Assembly (NCBI GenBank): GCA_902812395.1
Contig: CADDZO010000006.1
Coordinates: forward strand, 1 to 46,721
Origin: a bacterium
GTDB taxonomy: Bacteria > Chloroflexota > Dormibacteria > Dormibacterales > Dormibacteraceae
Direction of reading: 5' to 3'
DNA length: 46,721 nucleotides
Within the stretch, counting starts at the first letter, position 1; every line of letters starts with the position of its first letter. Positions 32,219-38,675 of the stretch are shown piece by piece. The notes beneath the pieces were generated by a model, which saw only the letters and a list, made by a program, of their open reading frames with translations, was not told the origin of the DNA and did no database searches. Made by a program: the position numbers and the translations under genes.

Positions 32219-32570
32219 CAGCAACGCATGAGCAAGCGGTGGCGCCCACCGGGCAACACCGCCGCCTCGGCGCCGAAGCCGGCTAGCCGCCGGGGGCGTC
32301 CTGCCATCGCCGGCCGTGGGTGGGGGAACGCCTCCAGCTGGCGCCAGAGGTACTCCACATACTCGTCGAGATTGCTCGCCTGCCCGCACGGTGCCTGAGC
32401 TGACGGGCGATGGCGGCGTTCGCCAGCCCCCATGACCGAGGATCTGAATCCATCTCCACTGTCGCATCGTGATCACCTCAGGTAGCTCCGCAGTGCTGTG
32501 ACGGAACCGTGATACACGCCGGAGCTTGCGAAGAGTTCCCGGGCTTATCCGATGCGGTGTTTCTGGTGAT

Positions 32571-32590
32571 CCCCGCCTACGCCTGCGGGG
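32571..32590. terminator. Single GC hairpin, possible terminator
   Basis: CCCCGC (32571-32576) pairs with GCGGGG (32585-32590) over an 8-base loop, followed by TTAGCAAC. It lies 48 bp before the IS607 remnant. It resembles one type I-E CRISPR repeat but is present only once. Confidence 0.3.
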
Positions 32591-32638
32591 TTAGCAACTG
32601 TTCAGCTATGTCTGCCAGTATGTGCTAATGGGTGATCA

Positions 32639-32848
32639 ATGAAGCTGAGCGAGTGGGCTAAGCGCCAAGGTGTGAGTTACCACACCGCATGGGCGTGGCT
32701 CAAAGGAGGCGACCTCGACGGACAGGTGGCACGCAGGCTGGCGCACTTGAACGGCCAAGGCGTCCCGGTGGCTACAACGGTGACCGAAGTCGGCTCAGGG
32801 ATGAACGGATATAGTCCAGAACTTTCTCTTCTCTCGGTGAGGCCGTAG
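32639..32848 (+). pseudogene. IS607-type TnpA remnant with internal deletion (copy 2)
   Basis: A 69-codon frame. MKLSEWAKRQGVSYHTAWAWLKGG is an intact MerR-like DNA-binding domain of IS607 TnpA. It then jumps in frame to DLDGQVARRLAHLNGQGVPV and TVTEVGSGMNG, the region after the active-site Ser. The missing part includes the catalytic RVSS motif and the C-terminal domain. It cannot recombine DNA but might still bind the element ends. Confidence 0.7.
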
Positions 32849-33480
32849 CCAAAGTGGTCTCTGTCCCAAACTGGCGGACAAAGCCGCTCGTCATCGAGGA
32901 CCTGGACTTGGCAAAGAAGAAGGCTCGGCTCAGGAAGCTCTACGGGCCCAAGTACGCCCGCCATGTTGTCTGAATTCCCGCACAAGAAGTTCCGCTCGAT
33001 GGTAGGGTCCGCTGTGCTCACGAGGGCATCAAGCTGATCGCCAAGGCTAATGGCCTGACCGGCCACCAAGCAGCCGCCGTCCCCATCGGCCGGCGCGGCA
33101 TGGGGCCCGGCGGCAGTTCTGCAAGTGCGAGGACAAGGGGCTTAGCTCGCACGCTCCTCGTTCCCTAGGTCTTCGCGAGCGCCTCGCTGCCAAGGCCAAG
33201 AGCGCCTCCTTGCTACCTGCAAGGAGCCGCCGGAGCACGCGTGGAATGACTGGCGGCGCTATGCGAAAAAACTGAGGGAGGAGTTTTCCCCTTCTCTCAG
33301 CCACCGTCCCTCCGAGGGAGAAGGCGACGGGGCCCGCGCCCGTCGTCGGCAGCACCACCCAGCCTGAAGCTCGCCCTGAATAGGGCGCCCGGAAGCTGGG
33401 AACGGCCTGCCCTGGGACAACGCTGGCTACAGCGTTGTCGCCTTCCCGGGGTGCGATCCCCGGCGGGAGTCGGGAATGCT
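32849..33480 (+). pseudogene. Decayed TnpB-related transposon gene
   Basis: Broken pieces of one protein in order: KPLVIEDLDLAKKKARLRKLYGPKYAR, then (frame change, 32961) MLSEFPHKKFRSMVG, then IKLIAKANGLTGHQAAAVPIGRRGMG, then RERLAAKAKSASLL and a Pro/Arg-rich tail with stops. This matches the TnpB-related family whose hallmark is GLSxHQAAAxxIARR. It directly follows an IS607-type tnpA remnant, so the pair was an IS607-like element. Confidence 0.65.
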
Positions 33481-33613
33481 GCTCGCCCGACGGCTATGGC
33501 TGTCTGCAATAACAGATGACCATAGTTGTAGGAACGGTCTTCGGCGACCACATCTGCCGGCTTTCACCGTACTCGTCACGGGGGGCAGGCCCGACAGCTC
33601 CTCGGCCAGGGAA

Positions 33614-34081
33614 TCATTGCCGGCTGAGCCGATTGGTCCCTCGCGCTGCCCTCCAGATGGCCTCGATGCCGTGGCCCAGCACTGCGATTGCCACGAACGC
33701 CGCCCAGAGTGCCGACAGGTCGTCCGCGCCGACGGCAGCGGAGACGGCGGCGGTGATGCCAAGGGCGAACCATCCCGGGCCGGTGATGCTGCAGTGGGCC
33801 TCTCGGCATCGGGCGAAGTTGGCCATGCAGTACGCGCCGTAGACGGCAAAGTAGACAGCCGCCAACCAGAGCCCGGCAACACCGCCCAGATGGATGCTCG
33901 CCGCTCCGAGGGCGACCGCCAGGACGATCGCCCAGCAGCCCCGGAGCAGCAGTGAGGTCAGTCGGGTGAAGGCGTCCAGTGCGCGCTCCAGGCCGTTCCG
34001 GGGCGGGGCGGCGGGGGGTGCGCAGGTCCCACCCACGCAGGTCCACTGCGCCCACCACGACTCAAGGCGCCTCTGCTCCAT
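33614..34081 (-). CDS. Integral membrane protein with Cys-rich loop
   Basis: 155 residues. A soluble N-terminus has CVGGTC. Three to four membrane segments follow (LLLRGCWAIVLAVALGAAS, GLWLAAVYFAVYGAYC, GWFALGITAAVSAAV, FVAIAVLGHGIEAI). The loop YCMANFARCREAHCSITGPG carries three Cys and a His and could bind metal. Similar proteins are seen near transport genes in actinobacteria; role unknown. ATG 34081 has AGGAGG 4 bp before it. It follows the TetR gene by 11 bp and is likely its target. Confidence 0.7.
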   Translation of the reverse strand: MEQRRLESWWAQWTCVGGTCAPPAAPPRNGLERALDAFTRLTSLLLRGCWAIVLAVALGAASIHLGGVAGLWLAAVYFAVYGAYCMANFARCREAHCSITGPGWFALGITAAVSAAVGADDLSALWAAFVAIAVLGHGIEAIWRAARGTNRLSRQ

Positions 34082-34092
34082 CTCGCCTCCTC

Positions 34093-34701
34093 CTATCTCC
34101 CCAGGTATCGGGTGGCAACCTCGGCTGCCGCCTCCTGCCACGAGAACCCGCCCGGGTTCAAATGCCACTCGGCCATCAGACCGTTGATCGTCGCGACCAC
34201 CAGGCAAGCGCACAGTTCGGCGTCGGTGGCGGGCGAGATCTCGCCGGCCTCCATCCCCGCCCGCAGCAACGAAGCGATGCTAGCCCGGGCTCTGTCCATC
34301 CCCGCCCGTGCCTGTGCTGCGATGTGCGGGAGATAGGCAGCCTGGGTCCGGACCTCGAGCAGAACCCGGCAAAGGTCGGCCTGCTCCTGGACGTGGTCGC
34401 CGACGGCGGCCACCACCGCCTCCAGCACGCACCGCGGCGACGAACGCCGTCGAGGGTCCAAGCTGGTCACCGCCTGCTTCACCCGGCCCTCCAGGCCGCA
34501 GTCCCAGCGCTGGTGAAGGGCGGCGAAGAGATCCAGCTTGCTCCCGAAGTAAACGTAAGGAGTCCCCTTGGAGACCCCAGCCTCGGCCGCGATCTCGTCC
34601 ACCGTCGTCAGGTGGAACCCCTTGCGGGCAAAGCAGCGAAGAGCCGCATCCAGGATGCGGCTCCGCCGCACATCCTTCTCTGCCGGTGCCAGCTTGGGCA
34701 T
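34093..34701 (-). CDS. TetR-family transcriptional regulator
   Basis: 202 residues. The DNA-binding part is ILDAALRCFARKGFHLTTV, then IAAEAGVSKGTPYVYFGSK, the TetR/AcrR pattern. The ligand domain is helical (FSWQEAAAEVATRYL at the end). It is transcribed together with the membrane protein downstream. A palindrome in its own promoter suggests self-repression. The ligand is not predictable. Confidence 0.9.
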   Translation of the reverse strand: MPKLAPAEKDVRRSRILDAALRCFARKGFHLTTVDEIAAEAGVSKGTPYVYFGSKLDLFAALHQRWDCGLEGRVKQAVTSLDPRRRSSPRCVLEAVVAAVGDHVQEQADLCRVLLEVRTQAAYLPHIAAQARAGMDRARASIASLLRAGMEAGEISPATDAELCACLVVATINGLMAEWHLNPGGFSWQEAAAEVATRYLGR

Positions 34702-34721
34702 CGTCGACCTGGGTGCCGAGA

Positions 34722-34750
34722 GTTTAACAAGGTGACCGGTCAGTCATCAA
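34722..34750 (-). promoter_or_regulatory. Promoter with TetR operator in the spacer
   Basis: On the minus strand TTGATG (34750-34745), 17 bp, TTAAAC (34727-34722). The spacer contains the 10-bp palindrome TGACCGGTCA (34733-34742), like AcrR-type operators. A repressor bound there would block the promoter of its own gene. Confidence 0.55.
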
Positions 34751-34751
34751 T

Positions 34752-35292
34752 ATCTCAGGGGCGACTCCCGGTGCCCGTGTGATCTGGCCGGGCCGACGGC
34801 CACCGGCAACGGGTAGGGGTCGGCTGATCCCTGGTGGACCAGCCACCGGTCAGTGCCGTTCCGGGGAGTACGGCCGTGTGTGCCCGCGTGTCCTCCGCCG
34901 ACCAGAGGTCTGACCTGGACCGGCAGGTCGCCCGGGTGAGCGCATGGGCGGCAGCCGAGGGACTTCCGGTGGGCCGCGTGGTGACGGAAGTCGGCTCCGC
35001 ACTGAACGGCGAGCGCCGCAAGTTCTTGGCCCTCCCGCGCGACAATTCGGCGACCACGATCGTGGGGGAGCACCGCGACCGGTTCGCCCGCTTGGGCGCG
35101 GAGTAGGTCGAGGCTGTGCTGGCGGCGCAGGGCCGCCGGTTGCTCGTTGTGGACCCTGCCGAGGTGGACGACGATCTGGTCCGGGACGTGACCGAGATCC
35201 CAACAAGCCTCTGCGCTCGCCTCTCCGGACGGCGAGCGGCTGCCAACCGAGCGGCCAAGGCCATCGCAGCGGCCACCGGGGAGGATCCGTGA
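34752..35292 (+). pseudogene. IS607-type TnpA with nonsense codon (copy 3)
   Basis: The DNA-binding domain is missing or frame-shifted. From about 34834 the frame reads VCARVSSADQRSDLDRQVARV, keeping the catalytic Ser but with Cys for Tyr. It continues VVTEVGSALNGERRKFLALPR and EHRDRFARLGAE, where a TAG (35104-35106) replaces the Tyr codon of the usual GAEYVEA. Homology goes on in frame (VEAVLAAQGRRLLVVDPAEVDDDLVRDVTEI in parts) to 35292. Best read as a pseudogene. Confidence 0.8.
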
Positions 35293-35300
35293 AGCTGCAG

Positions 35301-35345
35301 CAGGCCGGGTCCCCACGAAGTCCGCTTCGTGGGGTGCCCCAGGCC
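35301..35345. repeat. Palindromic mini-insertion 1 in tnpB
   Basis: A 33-bp insert (35307-35339) with core CCCCACGAAG-TCCG-CTTCGTGGGG, flanked by the direct repeat CAGGCC (35301-35306 and 35340-35345). Net gain 39 bp, so 13 codons in frame. It interrupts the family start QQA|YRYALDPTP. Confidence 0.7.
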
Positions 35346-36533
35346 TACCGGTACGCGCTCGATCCCACCCCGAGCCAAGAGCGGAGGCTCCGCTCCCATG
35401 TCGGAGCGGCGCGCTACGCCTGGAACTGGGGTCTGGCCCGGGTGAAGGCGCGGTACGCAGCCGAGAAGAAGTGGTACTCAGCCGAGGATCTCCGTCGGCT
35501 CTGGAACGCGGAGAAGAAGACCGATCCCGATCTGGCCTGGTGGAGCGAGAACTCCAAGTGCGTCTACCAGGAGGCCTTCAGGAACCTGGACCGGCGCTGG
35601 GGGACTTCTCGAAGTCCAAGACGGGGCTGCGGAAGGGGCGACGGCTGGGCTTCCCTCGGTCCAAGAAGAAGGGCCGGTGCCGGGACTCCTGCCGCTTCAG
35701 CACCGGGGTGATGCGCTGCTCGGGCTCGACGGTCACGCTGCCCAGGCTGGGGACCATTCACACCCACGAGTCCACCGAGGCGTTGGCGGGCAAGATCGCG
35801 GAGGGAAAGGCCAGGATCCTCTCCGCCAGCGTGTCGCGGACCGCCCAGCGGTGGTTCGTGTCCTTCACCGTGGAGGTGGAGCGTGAGGTCCCGGATCATC
35901 ATCGGCGGCCCCGGACGGCGGTGGGCATCGATCTCGGGATCTCTTCCGTGATCACGGCGGTGGACCATCGGGGTCGGGTGATCCGGTTCCCTGGTCCCAA
36001 GCCGCTGAAGGCTGCGCTGGGGCGCCTCTGCCGAGCCGCGCGCGCCCATTCCCGCAAAAAGACCGGCTCCGCCAACCGCAGGAAGAGCGCGCGGCGGCTG
36101 GCGCGCATCCATGCCCGGATCGCCAACTGCCGTCTCGATGCCTTGCACAAGGCCACGACCTGGCTGGCTGCTCGATACGAGACGGTGGTGGTCGAGGACC
36201 TGAACGTGGCCGGGATGCTCCGCAACCGGAGGCTGGCCCGAAGCCTGGCCGACCAGTCCTTCGGGACCGTGCGGCACCAGCTCGGCTCCAAGACCGTCTG
36301 GCGCGGCGGCCGGTTGCTGGTGGCCGAGCGGTTCTTCCCCAGTTCCAAGACGTGCTCTGGCTGCGGGACAGTGAAAGCCAAGGCTGGCCGAGCGCACCTT
36401 CCGCTGCGAAGGCTGCGGCCTGGTCATCGATCGGGACGTGAACGCTGCGAAGAACCTTCTCGAGCTCGCCGTCAGTGGCAGAGGGGCCTGTGGAGCCGAG
36501 GTAAGACCCAGCCGTGCTGGGCACACGGCGGTG

Positions 36534-36583
36534 AAGCAGGAGGGGACCCCACGAAGCAGGCTTCGTGGGGACCCCAAGCAGGA
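36534..36583. repeat. Palindromic mini-insertion 2 in tnpB
   Basis: A 34-bp insert (36542-36575) with core CCCCACGAAG-CAGG-CTTCGTGGGG, outer arms GGGGA and ACCCC, flanked by the direct repeat AAGCAGGA (36534-36541 and 36576-36583). Net gain 42 bp, 14 codons in frame. It interrupts the family tail AVKQE|PGTAQAGK. Confidence 0.7.
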
Positions 36584-36617
36584 ACCCGGCACCGCGCAAG
36601 CGGGTAAGACCGGGACC

Positions 36618-36637
36618 GCCACCGGGCAACCGGTGGC
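36618..36637. ncRNA. Hairpin at tnpB 3' end, possible guide-RNA part
   Basis: GCCACCG-GGCAAC-CGGTGGC is a perfect 7-bp stem in the last tnpB codons. Guide (omega) RNAs of TnpB systems cover the 3' end of tnpB and continue past it, so this hairpin may belong to one. From 36666 to 36993 there is no gene. Confidence 0.3.
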
Positions 36638-36993
36638 TGCGGGTCGGCTGGCTCATGCTCACTGACCCGCAACGGCCACGGGGTCTGCGGGCCAGCGTCG
36701 AGCTCCACCTTTGCCCGAGCGCGACCAGTGCCTTCGGATCACCGACCCGAGGAGCCATCGGCCGACCGTAATCCCGGCCGGCGGCCGGGCGTTTGTGCCG
36801 GAACGGAGACGCTGGCGACGTGGTGGCGCCGGCATTCCCGGCCTGGCCTCGCTCGTTGGCGGGAAGGGCCGGTTACAAGGCGACCACCGTCCCGGACCGG
36901 TGCGGCGGCCGCCCTCGGCTCGGGAGTGAGAGGCACGGGTGAATGGTGGGCAACCGCACCGTGCAGGTCGCCGGAGCTGCCTACACTGTGGCC

Positions 36994-37146
36994 ATGTGCC
37001 CGCTCAAAGTCGGCCTCGATGCACTCGGCCCGGCGGTGGGTAGCGTCCTCCAGATCGTCGGTCTGGGCTGGTTGGCGGTGAGCAGCGTCTTTGCCGGGCT
37101 ACTCGGACGCCGATGGGCTCGGCCTGGTCGACATCCAGGCAGCTGA
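36994..37146 (+). CDS. Possible 50-residue membrane protein
   Basis: MCPLKVGLDALGPAVGSVLQ then IVGLGWLAVSSVFAGLLG, one to two hydrophobic stretches, ending with a basic tail. TACACT (36982-36987) ends 6 bp before the ATG, the same leaderless spacing as tlyA. There is no homology to judge by; coding status rests on the promoter spacing and the hydrophobic pattern. Nothing else is seen up to 37310. Confidence 0.35.
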   Translation: MCPLKVGLDALGPAVGSVLQIVGLGWLAVSSVFAGLLGRRWARPGRHPGS

Positions 37147-37310
37147 GGATAGGGTCGCGCCCCGCGGCAATCGGCGCAGGGGCGACCCGACGGCTGCCGG
37201 CCCGGTTGGGGGTGGAGGCTGAGCAAGGGGTGGTGGGTGAGCCCCCCGGATGACGACGGGCGGCCCCCGAGAGCACGGAGGGGCGGTCCTCCTCGCCACC
37301 ACGCGCGTCG

Positions 37311-37820
37311 TTACTCACGCGGCCGGGCCGAGCTGTGCCCGAGCTGGCTCGTCGCTCGCATTCGAGCCACCGCCGACTGGTGTCTCGCGAGCGGGACGTG
37401 GGCCGTGGCCGCGGCGAGGCCGTAGCGTGGCATGTTGACGTAGATGCACTCATAGGCGCCCGGCGCGACCTGGAAGGTCTCGTGCCAGATGCCGACGTCG
37501 CCGCTGGTGCCGACAGTGCGGTTGAAGCGCCGCCAGGCAGCCAGATGGGGCCCCTGCGGAGAGCGGGCAAATCGTTCCAGGTCGGCGAAGCTGCGCCAGT
37601 ACTGGAGCACGGTGACGGTTCGGAGGCCGGGCTGGATACGGTACCCGAGCAGGCCCAGGGAGGGGTCGCGAGCCAGGCGGGCCAGCATGGGGCCCATGGC
37701 CATGAACACGGGCCACCAGCGATGGACCTTCCAGGGTCTGTTCAGGCGCATGCCGATCAGGAAGACGACGAAGCCGCCCTCGGCGACGGCCGTGTAGCGG
37801 CCGGGGAACACTGTGGCCAT
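37311..37820 (-). CDS. DUF4188 (monooxygenase-like) protein
   Basis: 169 residues of the dimeric alpha-beta barrel type: MATVFPGRYTAVAEGGFVVFLIG (in parts), KVHRWWPVFMAMGPMLARL, LQYWRSFADLERFAR and WHETFQVAPGAYECIYVNMPR are DUF4188 hallmarks. Often annotated as a heme-degrading-like monooxygenase without proof. The ATG at 37820 has AAAGGAG 6 bp before it. It is divergent from a TetR gene with a shared operator, so probably repressed by it. Confidence 0.85.
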   Translation of the reverse strand: MATVFPGRYTAVAEGGFVVFLIGMRLNRPWKVHRWWPVFMAMGPMLARLARDPSLGLLGYRIQPGLRTVTVLQYWRSFADLERFARSPQGPHLAAWRRFNRTVGTSGDVGIWHETFQVAPGAYECIYVNMPRYGLAAATAHVPLARHQSAVARMRATSQLGHSSARPRE

Positions 37821-37843
37821 AGCGCTCTCCTTTCGAATCATCG

Positions 37844-37859
37844 TTATGAAACATCATAA
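37844..37859. promoter_or_regulatory. Operator between DUF4188 and TetR genes
   Basis: Perfect inverted repeat TTATGA-AACA-TCATAA in the 68-bp divergent gap, flanked by CGTT and AACG. AT-rich compared with its surroundings. TATCCT (37875-37880) lies 8 bp before the TetR GTG and may be its -10 box. Confidence 0.55.
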
Positions 37860-37888
37860 TAAAACGACGTCTCTGTATCCTGGGTCAA

Positions 37889-38617
37889 GTGCCGAGACCA
37901 CGAACACACGACCAGGCCCTGCGCCTCCGGCTCCTGGACGAAGGTGGCCGGCTGCTCGCCGCCGAGGGCCCAGCCGCCCTCACCACCCGCCGCCTGGCCG
38001 AGCGGGCTGGCACCTCTTCGTCGGCGGTCTACAGCCTGTTCGGGGACAAGGCCGGGCTGCTCCGGGCGATGTTCGCGGAAGGGTTTCATCGCCTTGCCCG
38101 CCGATTCGCAGAGCTGCCGCGATCCGACGACCCGGCCTCGGACCTGATGGCGCTGGGCTATGCCTTCCGCGCCCACGCCCTGGCCAACCCCCACCTGTAC
38201 GATCTGATGTTCCGTTCGCCTTTCCCGGGCCTGGACCTGCCCGTCGAGGACTGCGAGGACGCGCTGGCCACATTTCAGGTCCTGGTCTCGGCAGTCCGGC
38301 GCTGTCTTGAGGCCGGAGCGATCGCCCCGGCGGACCCGGAGGAAGTGGCCAAGGTGCTCTTCGGGCTGGTCGATGGGCTAGCCGGGCTGGAGCTGAGGGG
38401 CTGGCTGGGTGAGCCCGAGGTCGCGGGAAAGTGTTGGGAGTTAGCCTTGGGGGTGGCGCTGCGCGGTCTGCAGCGGCCGGAGGAGGAGCCCTCGCTCAGC
38501 TGGCGGCCACCGTCGTATCGATCGGGAGAGGGCAGAGGGGGTGGCAGAGAGCCGGGGCCGGTGGCGGGGTCGCAGGGACGTGCTGTGCCGGCGAGGCGAG
38601 CGACGAGCCGCCGCTGA
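37889..38617 (+). CDS. TetR-family regulator with WHG-type C-terminal domain
   Basis: 242 residues. The DNA-binding domain is RLLAAEGPAALTTRRLAERAG then SSSAVYSLFGDKAGLLRAMF. The ligand part has YAFRAHALANPHLYDLMF, typical of TetR proteins with the WHG domain. The last 45 residues are Arg/Gly/Pro-rich and probably disordered. GTG start. It is divergent from the DUF4188 gene and the likely binder of the operator between them. Confidence 0.88.
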   Translation: MPRPRTHDQALRLRLLDEGGRLLAAEGPAALTTRRLAERAGTSSSAVYSLFGDKAGLLRAMFAEGFHRLARRFAELPRSDDPASDLMALGYAFRAHALANPHLYDLMFRSPFPGLDLPVEDCEDALATFQVLVSAVRRCLEAGAIAPADPEEVAKVLFGLVDGLAGLELRGWLGEPEVAGKCWELALGVALRGLQRPEEEPSLSWRPPSYRSGEGRGGGREPGPVAGSQGRAVPARRATSRR

Positions 38618-38675
38618 GACGGTCTTTCCCGACCGTCTTCGATAGCCCTCGCCGTCCGAGATCGAGGAGATGGGA

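Larger units (their letters stand above)
31900..32638. other. 740-bp gene-free stretch with strong hairpins
   Basis: No reading frame looks like a protein. Several GC-rich hairpins occur: CCGCCC-TT-GCGGGCGG near 31988, the IS-end-like hairpin at 32191-32218, and CCCCGC-N8-GCGGGG at 32571-32590. It may be a decayed IS605/IS1341-type element that kept only its non-coding end, or a free-standing structured RNA. Confidence 0.35.
34752..36665 (+). mobile_element. Decayed IS607-like element (tnpA + tnpB)
   Basis: A serine-recombinase gene and a tnpB overlapping by 4 bp, the IS607 layout. Both genes are broken. The left boundary is close to the TetR promoter; the right boundary is set at the tnpB stop, though the true end may lie up to about 100 bp further. 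No element ends could be defined, as IS607 makes no clear target duplication. Confidence 0.65.
35289..36665 (+). pseudogene. tnpB: TnpB (IS607-type RNA-guided nuclease), frameshifted
   Basis: GTG start within the tnpA stop. All catalytic features can be read: GIDLGISSVI (RuvC-I Asp), VVVEDLNVAGM (RuvC-II Glu), the zinc finger CSGCG..CEGCG, and DRDVNAAKN (RuvC-III Asp). But one base is missing near 35600 (RRWG|DFSKSK) and one is extra near 36383 (VKAK|LAERTF), so the central part is out of frame with both ends. Two extra in-frame segments, PRSPLRG near the N-terminus and PRSRLRG near the C-terminus, come from inserted palindromes. Confidence 0.8.

Noticed and set aside
32566-32597. Sequence like a type I-E CRISPR repeat (GTGATCCCCGCC, then GCGGGGTTAGC)
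   Set aside because: Only one copy, no spacers or cas genes nearby; treated as a hairpin or terminator.
35104-35106. In-frame TAG in TnpA copy 3 as possible pyrrolysine or read-through
   Set aside because: The gene also lacks its DNA-binding domain and the position is an ordinary Tyr; simple nonsense decay is more likely.
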